IMG/VR virus record: IMGVR_UViG_3300032322_001765
Span: 62,001 to 126,000 of that record
DNA: 64,000 nucleotides
Source of the DNA: a virus
Reading direction: 5' to 3' (one strand)
Shown here: in pieces, positions 8,355-18,500 of the stretch
Layout: each line of letters begins with the position of its first letter
How positions within the stretch are numbered: the first letter of the stretch is position 1
Notes under the pieces: model-generated
What the model was told of the DNA's origin: nothing
The model's input: only the letters and a program-made list of their open reading frames with translations
Databases searched by the model: none
Position numbers and translations under genes: made by a program

Positions 8355-9557
8355 ATGTCACAAGTTCTATTAGAAAACCGTTGGGACGAGACCAAAGAAG
8401 CCCTACTTGAAGGTCTTAAAGGTACTCGCCGTTCAACAATGAGTGTTATCTTAGAAAATACTCGCAAGCAGTTACTTTCAGAAAGTTCTGCAGGTACAAC
8501 AACCGCTGGTAATATTGCTACACTAAACCGTGTAATTCTACCAGTTATTCGTCGTGTGATGCCAACAGTTATCGCTAACGAATTAGTCGGTGTTCAGCCA
8601 ATGACTGGCCCAGTTGGTCAGATTCATACACTACGTGTACGCTATGCACAGTCATTAACTGACAACAGCGCAGCAAACACAAGCGTAACAGCAGGTGAAG
8701 AAGCATTAAGCCCATTCAAGATTGCTCAAGCTTACTCACGTACACCAGGTGGTGCAGCTAACCCAACAGTAACAAGCTACACAGCTAATGATACTGCTGC
8801 AATGGAAGGCAATGGCGGTCGTCAAATCAGCGTACAAATCTTACGTCAGGCTGTTGAAGCTAAGTCACGTAAGTTACAAGCACGTTGGACATTTGAAGCA
8901 GCACAAGATGCACAAAGTCAGCATGGTATTGATGTTGAAGCAGAAATTATGGCAGCACTTGCTCAAGAAATTACTGCTGAAATTGATCAAGAAATTCTAT
9001 TAAGCCTATCAACATTGGCTTCAACTGAATTTACATTCAACCAAGCTACTGTATCTGGTACTGCTACATTCGTTGGTGACGAACATGCTGCTTTAGCAGT
9101 TCTAATCAATCGTGTTGCAAACTTGATCGCACAACGTACTCGTCGTGGTGCTGGTAACTGGGCAGTTGTTTCCCCAGCAGCATTAACCGTACTACAGAGT
9201 GCTACAACTTCTGCATTTGCACGTACAACAGAAGGTACATTCGAAGCTCCAACAAATACTAAGTTCGTTGGTACACTAAATGGCGCAATGCGTATTTTTG
9301 TTAATACATATGCACCAGATACACAACCAGTATTAGTTGGTTACAAAGGTTCAAGCGAAACGGATGCAGCAGCATTCTACTGCCCATATATTCCATTAAT
9401 GAGCAGCGGTGTTGTTCTAGATCCATCAACATTCGAACCAGTAGTTAGCTTTATGACTCGTTATGGTTATATCGAGTTAACAAATACAGCGTCATCATTC
9501 GGTAACGCTGCTGACTACTTAGGTGAGATTGCTGTTCAGAACCTAACATTCCAATAA
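8355..9557 (+). CDS. gp23: Major capsid protein (T4 gp23 family)
   Basis: The 400-residue product is the main shell protein, HK97-fold. Its N-terminal region (MSQVLLENRWDETKEALLEG...) looks like the charged propeptide removed by gp21. A good [IL]-x-E site is LSE at residues 41-43, just before SSAGTTTAGNIATLNR. Family segments include VILPVIRRVMPTVIANELVG (about residues 62-81), GPVGQIHTLRVRY, and KSRKLQARWTFEAAQD with the long alpha helix. The C-terminal part carries VLVGYKGSSETDAAAFYCPY and MTRYGYIELTN. At 400 aa it is clearly shorter than T4 gp23 (521 aa), consistent with loss of the T4 insertion domain. AGGAG lies 8 bases upstream. A hairpin terminator follows, in keeping with a very highly expressed gene. 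Confidence 0.95.
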   Translation: MSQVLLENRWDETKEALLEGLKGTRRSTMSVILENTRKQLLSESSAGTTTAGNIATLNRVILPVIRRVMPTVIANELVGVQPMTGPVGQIHTLRVRYAQSLTDNSAANTSVTAGEEALSPFKIAQAYSRTPGGAANPTVTSYTANDTAAMEGNGGRQISVQILRQAVEAKSRKLQARWTFEAAQDAQSQHGIDVEAEIMAALAQEITAEIDQEILLSLSTLASTEFTFNQATVSGTATFVGDEHAALAVLINRVANLIAQRTRRGAGNWAVVSPAALTVLQSATTSAFARTTEGTFEAPTNTKFVGTLNGAMRIFVNTYAPDTQPVLVGYKGSSETDAAAFYCPYIPLMSSGVVLDPSTFEPVVSFMTRYGYIELTNTASSFGNAADYLGEIAVQNLTFQ

Positions 9558-9582
9558 TTCTCAATCGGGATGGGAAAACATT

Positions 9583-9605
9583 AAACCGCCGAAAGGCGGT
9601 TTTTT
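9583..9605 (+). terminator. Rho-independent terminator after the capsid gene
   Basis: The 8-bp stem AAACCGCC/GGCGGTTT with a GAAA tetraloop runs directly into T residues (TTTTTG), 25 bases after the gene 23 stop. It is the clearest terminator in the window and separates the head block from the fibre superlocus. Confidence 0.9.
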
Positions 9606-9646
9606 GTTACATACATTGAATGCCAAAACTACAATTGTTAAAAAAT

Positions 9647-9654
9647 GATAAATA
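9647..9654 (+). promoter_or_regulatory. Putative late promoter box GATAAATA opening the fibre superlocus
   Basis: GATAAATA lies 42 bases after the capsid terminator and 30 bases before the first fibre-gene ATG (9685). This is a normal promoter position, since upstream transcription should stop at the hairpin. Confidence 0.5.
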
Positions 9655-9684
9655 ACTAATAAAAGAAAATATTTGGAACCATAC

Positions 9685-10374
9685 ATGGCGGCAGACCCAT
9701 TTAACAGTAAAAGTGGCTACACAGTTGGCATACCTCCAATAGAAGTTATTGATGCTAATGGAAATATATATGCTGGTTATGCAGAGATTGGTAACGTAAC
9801 AATAAGCGGAGACCAGGTTGTTACCGGCACAATTTCAGCAAACTTGTTTACAGGCACTTTCGAAGGTAATATAACAGGTAATTTTGTTGTACCAGGATTA
9901 AACACATATGTAATTTATAATGATAATGGCAATGCAGGAGCCAGTCAGTTTTTTACATTTGATAGCGCAGATAAACTTCTTACAATAGATGGCGACCTAG
10001 TAGCAAATTCAATTACTTTAGGATCACAAAGTTTAGAATTTTCTACACAAAGAGTATTTTTTGCAACAACTAACAGTAATGCACCTGATCAGGTATTGTA
10101 TACGATTAATGCTAATACCATAATTTCTGTTGATTTTACTGTCATAGCGACAGATGCTACAGGTAACAATAGACAAACAAGTAAATTGTTTGCAAGTATT
10201 TTAGGAACTGAAGTCGGATATTACGAAATTGCTACAATTGATGTACCATATTTAGGTCCAGGCGTAGGCGATTTTGTAGTAAGATATAACGCAGGAAATA
10301 TTGAACTAACTGTTCAGCCCGTTACATCTTCTTTAGTCGATTATAGAATTATGGTAACAAGTTATAAAGAATAA
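9685..10374 (+). CDS. Short beta-rich fibre protein
   Basis: The frame is also open from a TTG at 9673, but the ATG at 9685 gives MAADPFNSKSGYTVGIPPIE, which matches the opening of the neighbouring fibres (aromatic-Asn, then G-x-T-x-G), so I use it. The 229-residue product is Asn/Thr/Gly-rich. It carries one NTYVIYNDNGNAGASQFFTF unit (about residues 73-92), the same NTxVQFND module found repeatedly in the larger fibres. A C-terminal domain of about 100 residues (from STQRVFFATTN) may act as an end cap. It looks like a minimal version of the following 718- and 2642-aa fibres. It is probably a virion fibre or fibre-connector; the family is not named. Confidence 0.6.
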   Translation: MAADPFNSKSGYTVGIPPIEVIDANGNIYAGYAEIGNVTISGDQVVTGTISANLFTGTFEGNITGNFVVPGLNTYVIYNDNGNAGASQFFTFDSADKLLTIDGDLVANSITLGSQSLEFSTQRVFFATTNSNAPDQVLYTINANTIISVDFTVIATDATGNNRQTSKLFASILGTEVGYYEIATIDVPYLGPGVGDFVVRYNAGNIELTVQPVTSSLVDYRIMVTSYKE

Positions 10375-10386
10375 GGAAAACAAAAA

Positions 10387-12543
10387 ATGGCAATTAGAAC
10401 ATTTAACTCGGTAGGCGGATTTTCAGTAGGTGAAACACCTACTACGATTATTTTAGCCAATGGAGATATCACTACTGCTAACGGTACTTTTACTGCAAAC
10501 GTAGGCGCATTAAGAGTTTTAACTGATAATTTATTATATGCAAATGGTGTACCTTGGGATTTTCAACAAGCCGCTGGTACAGGCAATTATCAAATTCAAT
10601 ATAACAGCAATAATGATTTTGGTGCTAGTGCTAATTTTACATTTGATCCTACAACCAATTTATTAAATCTAAGCAATGGTAATGCAATTGTTTCTGGTAA
10701 TATTACCTCATCAACATTCGTAGGTAATTTATCAGGTAATATTATTGGTAATATTACAGCAGCAGGTTCTAATACACAAGTTCAATATAATAGTAATGGC
10801 ATACTTGGTGGTAGTTCTGCATTTGTTTTTGATTATACAACAAATGCGTTAACAGTATCAGGAAATATTACAAGTTTAAATGCCAATTTAGGTAACATTG
10901 CAACAGCTAACTACTTTACAGGTACTCTAACTACAAATGCACAACCAAATGTAACAAGTCTTGGTACATTAAGTAGCTTAACAATTTCAGGCACAGGTGC
11001 GATAACAGGTGCTAATTCAGTAAGTGCTAACTTTTTAACAGGAACACTAACAACAGCACTACAACCAAACATTACGCAAGTAGGTACTTTAGGTAGTTTG
11101 AGTGTTCTTGGAAATGCTGTAGTTGGTAATCTAACTGGTGCTAATATTGTAATAGGTAATTTTTTAGATGGCACACTAGTTACTGCGGCACAACCAAATA
11201 TCACAAGTTTAGGTAACTTAACATCACTGCGTGTAACTGGAAATGCAAATATTGATGGTAATATTAATGGTGGTAATTTAAGCTTAACCGGTAAAGTATT
11301 GACATCAGTAATTCCAGGAACAAATGATACACTAACATTAGGCAATACAGGTAATGTTTGGAACAGCTTATTTGTAAGTAACATTAACATAGGATCCACT
11401 TATATTAGGTCAAGTGCTAATGTAATATTAATGGATGCCGCTAACATAGCAAACAATATATCGACAGGAACATTGACAGTTAGAAACGATGGGTCAGTTC
11501 AAGGTAACTTGACAGTATCAGGTAATTTAACGGTTTCTGGTAATACAACTTACATTAATGTAACTAACTTAGATATTGTTGACCCGTTAATTTCAATGGG
11601 TGGTTCAGGTAACGGTGGAAACGCAACTGCATATGACGGCAAAGATCGAGGTATGGTTCTTCTTAACTACTATAGCAATGGTAGTGGACCAGTCAATGAA
11701 GCATTTATTTGGAAGACAGGTAATAGTGAATTCCAAGCAATCAGTCAAATTAATAGTATAACCAATGAAGTTGTAACTGCCAGTGCATTTGCAAATATTC
11801 GCGGTGATACATTTATAGGTAATTTAAGCGGAACAATATTAACCGCTGCGCAACCCAATATTACTAGTTTAGGTACATTAGGTAATCTAACAATTAGTGG
11901 TAACTTAAAAGTTAACACTACAGCTAACTTAAATGCTTTAGTTGCAGGTGGACTTACATATCCAGTAATTGACGGAACAACATCACAAGTATTATCTACA
12001 TATGGTAACGGACAACTCTATTGGGCTACAATTAGCACAAGTAGTTTGTCAAATGGAAACAGTAATATTGTTGTTTATTCTAGCGGTAATGTTGCAATTA
12101 GTGCTATAGGTACAGCGAACGTACTTAACATTTCTAATACTACTGCTACAGTTAACGGTATATTAAATGTTACAGGTAACTTAACGTCAGGTAATGCTGA
12201 TGTATCGAACCTAATTATAAGTAATTCTACTATTAGGTCAGTAACAGTAACAACAACTAGCACAGGCGCAAATCAAACTATAGCAAGTTTATCAACAACT
12301 GGAGTAAGAGGAGCTGTGTTTGATATAAGCGGTCAAGAAACTGCAGGTGGAAAATATAGTATAGCGACCGTGTATTGTGTACATGATGGGGTTAATGTAG
12401 ATTATTCAGTTTCGGGTACAGTATTATTAGGTGGTGCAACAGGTACTTTAGTAGTTAATTTAGTGGGATCAACATTATTTTTAAGTGTTACTCCTACAAG
12501 TAGTAATTCTACAAGATGGACTACACAATATAGAACAATTTAA
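10387..12543 (+). CDS. Beta-repeat tail fibre-like protein (718 aa)
   Basis: Starts MAIRTFNSVGGFSVGETP after an AAGGAAAA ribosome site. It has two NTQVQYNS-type units (about residues 70-160) and four QPN[IV]T units (xxAQPNITSLGTLxSL pattern). About residues 390-470 hold a divergent copy of the DGKDRG module (DGKDRGMVLLNYYS, EAFIWKTGNSEFQ). The C-terminal domain of about 100 residues contains YSIATVYCVHDGVN. The low-complexity Asn/Thr/Gly/Ser composition and regular short strands suggest a trimeric beta-structured fibre. Such repeats are common in T4-like environmental phage virion proteins. The exact place on the virion (long fibre, short fibre or collar) cannot be told. Confidence 0.7.
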   Translation: MAIRTFNSVGGFSVGETPTTIILANGDITTANGTFTANVGALRVLTDNLLYANGVPWDFQQAAGTGNYQIQYNSNNDFGASANFTFDPTTNLLNLSNGNAIVSGNITSSTFVGNLSGNIIGNITAAGSNTQVQYNSNGILGGSSAFVFDYTTNALTVSGNITSLNANLGNIATANYFTGTLTTNAQPNVTSLGTLSSLTISGTGAITGANSVSANFLTGTLTTALQPNITQVGTLGSLSVLGNAVVGNLTGANIVIGNFLDGTLVTAAQPNITSLGNLTSLRVTGNANIDGNINGGNLSLTGKVLTSVIPGTNDTLTLGNTGNVWNSLFVSNINIGSTYIRSSANVILMDAANIANNISTGTLTVRNDGSVQGNLTVSGNLTVSGNTTYINVTNLDIVDPLISMGGSGNGGNATAYDGKDRGMVLLNYYSNGSGPVNEAFIWKTGNSEFQAISQINSITNEVVTASAFANIRGDTFIGNLSGTILTAAQPNITSLGTLGNLTISGNLKVNTTANLNALVAGGLTYPVIDGTTSQVLSTYGNGQLYWATISTSSLSNGNSNIVVYSSGNVAISAIGTANVLNISNTTATVNGILNVTGNLTSGNADVSNLIISNSTIRSVTVTTTSTGANQTIASLSTTGVRGAVFDISGQETAGGKYSIATVYCVHDGVNVDYSVSGTVLLGGATGTLVVNLVGSTLFLSVTPTSSNSTRWTTQYRTI

Positions 12544-12567
12544 AAGGCCAATTGACGGAAAACTATA

Positions 12568-15500
12568 ATGGCAATAACAAAGTTTAATGTAGTTGAAGGT
12601 CTTACGGTTGGTGGTCTTGTTCAAATACCTGTCATTGACAATACTGCAAACGTCAGTGCTAACAACTTAAATGTACAAGGTGACTCTAACTTAGGTAACC
12701 TAGCCACTGCTAATTATTTTACTGGTAATGGTAGATTACTATCTGGTATAACTCTTGCCAACACAATCGCTGATGTATCAATAACGTCACCTACCAATGG
12801 TCAAACTTTAATCTACAACGGGTTAGTTTGGGTAAACACTAATACAGGTGCGGTGTCTGCAGGACAGGGTGTTAGCTTTTGGCTTTCTACTCCGATAATA
12901 AACGCAATAAATGCTAACAATGCTATTCAAGTTGATTCATTAAGTAGTACACCAAATACCTCAGCACAAACATATGCAAACGTTACAGTTAACGGTACGG
13001 CAGCTATTGCTGGATTTGTTTCACCACCATTAAACAGAACTAGTTGGGATGCAGGTAATTGGGACTTTTCAATTTGGGCTAATATTAGTGCTACAGGTGG
13101 CACTAACACGTTGAATGCGGGCATTCATCAAATATTGCCTAATGCTGGAACAGTAACTACTACAGGTACAGGTACCACAAGAACAGCAACAGCTAGCACT
13201 GGTACACCATTTGCTAATGTAGTAGCTGGGTCAAACGTAATATTATCTAGTTACATACAAACACCTCAAGGTTTATATCGTATTACTGCTAAAACTAGTG
13301 ACACAGTAGTAAGTATTAATGTTCCCACTACGTACACGAATGAAACAACTGTGTCTGCGAGTGTGTGGGTACCGTTGTTTAATATTGGTTCAGCAGATAT
13401 GTCTACAACATCGCTGTTTGAATATAATTTTACCACAACAGAACCTGCTTGGCCTGTTACTACCAATTCATCAATGGGTTTATTATTGGCGGCAACTACG
13501 TCATCATCAAAATCTGTATATGTTACAATAAATGGTACAAATCAAGCAAGTCATTTTACAACGCCATTAGCAACATTACACGATCAATTGGCAGGATTGC
13601 AAGGCGGTCAGATTGATGAATATTACCATTTAACATACAATGAATATGCAGGCACAGGCACGGGTAATTTTGTAAGACAAAGTAATGCAAACTTAATTAA
13701 TCCCAACATCGATAGTGCAACGGGGTTGAGTTTAACACTAACAGGTAATTTAGTATCAGGTAATGCGAATTTAGGTAATTTAGCAGTAGCAAATTATGTT
13801 ACTGGAACACTTACTACAGGTAATCAACCAAACATAACTAGTTTAGGTACACTAAGTGGCTTGACAAGTAATGGCATCGTTAATTTTACAACTGCAAGTA
13901 ACGTATCGTTGGGTGATGTTTCTAATTTAAAAATACTAGGCGGTACTGCAGGATACGTTTTAAAAACAGACGGTACTGGTAATTTAAGTTGGGGTATAGA
14001 TACAACAGCAGCGGCAGGCAATAACACATACGTACAGTTTAATGATGGTGGATCATTAGGCGGTAACGCAAACTTTACGTTTGATAAATCTACTTCATTA
14101 TTAACAGTTACAGGTAATGTCAATGCATTGAATGCAGACTTAGGTAATCTAGTTGCTGCAAACTTCTTTAGCGGTAATGGTTCATTACTAAGTTCTATTA
14201 CTGGTGGCAACGTTACTGGTCAAGTAGGAAATGCATTAGTCGCTGGTACTGTTTATACTAATGCACAGCCAAATATAACAAGTTTAGGTACGCTAACTTC
14301 TTTATCTGTTTCGGGTAATGCTTCTTTTACAGGAGCAAATACATATTTTTCTAATATTGCAAATGTTAAAATACCAGGCGGAAGTAATGGATATGTATTA
14401 AAAACAGATGGTGCTGGAAACTTAAGTTGGGGCATCGACGTAACAGACTATAGTAATACAAACGTTGCAGCATATCTCCCTACGTATACTGGAAACTTTA
14501 CTGCGGGTAACGCTAATATTTCAGGTAATATCATTTCTGGTAATGCAAGTTTAGGTAACTTAGCAACAGCAAATTATTTTAGTGGTGATGGATCATTATT
14601 ATCTAACATCACAGGCGGCAATGTTGTAGGACAAGTAGGTAATGCACTGGTTGCTGGTACGGTCTACACTAACGCACAACCAAATATAACAAGTTTAGGA
14701 ACATTAACGTCATTAAGTGTTACAGGCAATATTACATCAGGTAATGCAAGTTTAGGAAACTTAGCAACAGCAAACTATTTTAGTGGTGATGGGTCGCTAC
14801 TTACATCAATAACCGGTGGTAACGTTACTGGTCAGGTTGCAAATGCACTCATAGCCGGCACAGTATATACAAATGCACAGCCTAATATAACTTCAGTTGG
14901 TAATCTTTCAAGCCTAACAGTTAGTGGTAATATCACATCAGGCAACGCAAGTTTAGGTAACTTAGCAGTAGCTAATTATTTTAACGGTGATGGGTCATTA
15001 TTATCAAGTCTAACCGGTAGTAATGTAACAGGTCAAGTAGCTAATGCATTAATAGCTGGTACCGTATATACGAATGCACAACCAAACATCACTAGTGTTG
15101 GTACATTAACAAGCCTAAATATAACAGGTAATGTTAGTTCAGGTAATGCGAATTTAGGTAATTTAGTATTAGCAAATTATTTCAGTGGTGATGGTTCTTT
15201 ACTCAGTAATTTAAATGTTGCAAATATTGGTACTGTAGCAAATGCAAATTATGCAGCATTTGCAGGTAATGTTACACTCGCATCACAACCTAATATTACT
15301 AGTGTTGGTAATTTATCGAGCCTGACTGTTAGTGGTAATACAACAATAGCAGGAAACTTAACTGTATCTGGTACAACTGTTTACGCTAATGTTACAACGT
15401 TAAATGTTAAAGATCCGATAATTGAATTAGGTGGCACAGGCAATAATGATCCACTAAGTTCTAATGATGGCAAAGACAGAGGCACATTACTACATTACTA

Positions 15501-18500
15501 TACAACTACTCCAATTGATGCGTTTATGGGTTGGGACAACTCGAACGGTGAGTTTGGGTTCGGTAGTAACGTCACAGCTACAAATGAAGTAATTACGTGG
15601 AACAGCTACGGTAATATTAGAGCAGGTTATATTATTGCTGATGGAAGTCTGTTAACATCAATTACAGGCGGTAATGTCACTGGACAAGTAGGCAATGCAT
15701 TAATTGCTGGTACAGTTTACACTAATGCGCAACCAAATATTACAAGTTTAGGTACACTTAGTAGTTTAAGTGTTACTGGTAATATTAGTGCAGGTAATGC
15801 GAATTTAGGTAATTTAGTAACAGCAAATTATTTTATTGGTGATGGTTCTTTACTCAGCAATTTAAATACTGCAAATATAGGAACCGTTGCTAATGCAAAC
15901 TATGCAGCTTTTGCCGGCAACGTAGTGCTTGCGAGTCAACCCAACATAACAAGTTTAGGAACTTTAGTAAGTTTATCTGTTACAGGTAATATTACTTCAG
16001 GTAATGCGAATTTAGGTAATTTAGCAGTAGCAAACTATTTTAGTGGCAATGGATCACTACTTACATCAATAACCGGTGGTAATGTTACAGGACAAGTAGG
16101 CAACGCATTAATTGCAGGCACAGTGTACACTAATGCACAACCAAATATTACAAGTGTTGGTACATTACAAAGTACTACACTAGCAGCAAACGCCAACCTA
16201 ACTTTAAGTGGCAGTTTATCTCAAATAACCGGTGCTAATTTAGTAAGTGCGTCATTGTTGACTGGTACATTAACTACAGCAGCACAACCAAATATTACTA
16301 GCCTTGGTACTTTAGGAAATTTAACTGTTACAGCAAACGCAAGTGCGGGTAATATATTAACTAACAATTTATTATATTCTAACGGTACTCCTTGGAATCT
16401 TAACGGAACATATTCAAATACAAATGTAGCTGCCTATTTACCGACTTATACAGGGAACTTGACAGCAGGTAATGCGAACATTTCAGGTAACATTTTTGGT
16501 AACAATGGAACACTAACCGGTGCCTTACTATTGGGTTCAGGTTCAGGCGGAAATATATCAGGAGCAAATGTTGTTACTGCTAATCTGTTTACAGGTACTT
16601 TAACAACAGGCGCCCAACCAAACATTACAAGTTTAGGTACCTTAGCTAGTTTAACCGTAACCGCTAATATTAGTTCTGGTAACGCTAATTTGGGTAATTT
16701 AGTAGTAGCAAACTTCTTCTCAGGTAATGGAGCATTACTAACATCAATTACAGGTGCTAATGTTACAGGTCAAGTAGGTAATGCATTGGTTTCAGGTACA
16801 GTATATACAAATGCACAACCAAACATAACATCAGTTGGTACATTAACGTCTTTATCTGTTACAGGTAATGTTAGTGCAGGTAATGCTAACTTAGGTAATT
16901 TAGCTAGAGCAAACTTCTTTAGCGGAGATGGTGGCTTTTTATCAAATATAAATCCTAGTAATATTGGTACAGTCGCAAATGCAAACTATGCGGCATTTGC
17001 AGGAAACGTAACATTAGCATCACAACCAAATATTACAAGTGTTGGTAATCTAGCAAGCCTAACAGTTAGTGGCAATACAACGATTGCAGGAAATCTAACA
17101 GTTTCAGGAACAACAATTTATGCTAATGTATCTACATTAAATGTTAAAGATCCAATCATTGAATTAGGTGGTACAGGTAATAACGATCCATTAACAAGTA
17201 ATGACGGTAAAGACAGAGGTACATTATTACATTATTATACTACTGCTCCAGTTGACGCATTTATGGGTTGGGACAACTCAAACGCTGAATTTGGGTTCGG
17301 TAGTAATGTTACAGTTACAAATGAAGTAGTTACATGGAATAGTTACGGTAATATACGTGCCAATTATTTTATTGGTAATGGTGCATTATTAACAGGAATG
17401 TATTCTAATACAAATGTTGCTGCCTACTTACCTACATATACTGGTAATGTTGCGGCAAACTACTTTATTGGAAATGGTAGTGCATTAACTTCAATAACAG
17501 GTGCTAATGTTACAGGTCAAGTAGCAAATGCATTGATTGCTGGTACTGTTTACACTGCTGCTCAACCTAATATTACAAGCGTTGGTACCCTCTCATCGTT
17601 GACTGTATCAGGATTAATTACAGCGACTGGTACAGGTATAAAAGTTGCTAACATTTATGATAGTACTACAACACTTACTATTGAAACAAAATACGGTAAT
17701 ATAGCGGGTGATGCAGGTGTCTATGGAAATCTAACGGTAGGAACCAGTGGTGCAGGAAATATTACTGCATACAACGCTAATTTAGGTAACTTAGTTATTG
17801 GTAATTTCTTACAGGGAACATTAACAACAGGTGCTCAACCAAATATAACAAGTGTTGGTACTTTAGGAAATTTATCCGTAACAGCAAATGCAAGTGCAGG
17901 TAATATATTAACTAATAATTTGTTATATGCAAATGGAACTCCGTGGAGTTTTGGAGATGTGTACTCTAATGCCAACGTAGCTAATTACTTACCTACATAC
18001 ACTGGAAACTTTACAGCGGGTAATATTTCAGTTACAGGATCAGTAATAGGAAATGCCGTTACGGCAAATTATGTAATGGTTACTGAGCGTACAACTGGAA
18101 ATTATTATCCAACGTTCGTTTCAAGTAATAGTTCAGGTAATTATGCGTTAGGTGCTAATGCAGACATATCTTATGATGCTGGTAACAGTACATTATACAT
18201 ATCTAAGCTTTCAAGTGGTTCAGGCAACGGCGGAACTATATCCGGTGCAAACTTAGTAAGTGCAAACTTCTTCCAAGGTGACGGTGGATTACTTTCTAAC
18301 ATATCTGCAAGTAACGTAGCTAGCGCAAACTATTCAAATTTTGCAGGTACCGTTATAACAGCAGCACAACCAAATATCACAAGTTTAGGAACATTAAGTA
18401 ATTTAAGTGTAACAGGAAATGTAAGTGCTGGTAACATATTAACGGACAGTTTACTTTATGCTAATGGAGTTGCATGGAGTTTTGGTAGTACCTATTCGAA

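Noticed and set aside
9673-9684. TTG start for the first fibre gene
   Set aside because: The ATG at 9685 gives an N-terminus matching neighbouring fibres; the TTG would add only four residues.
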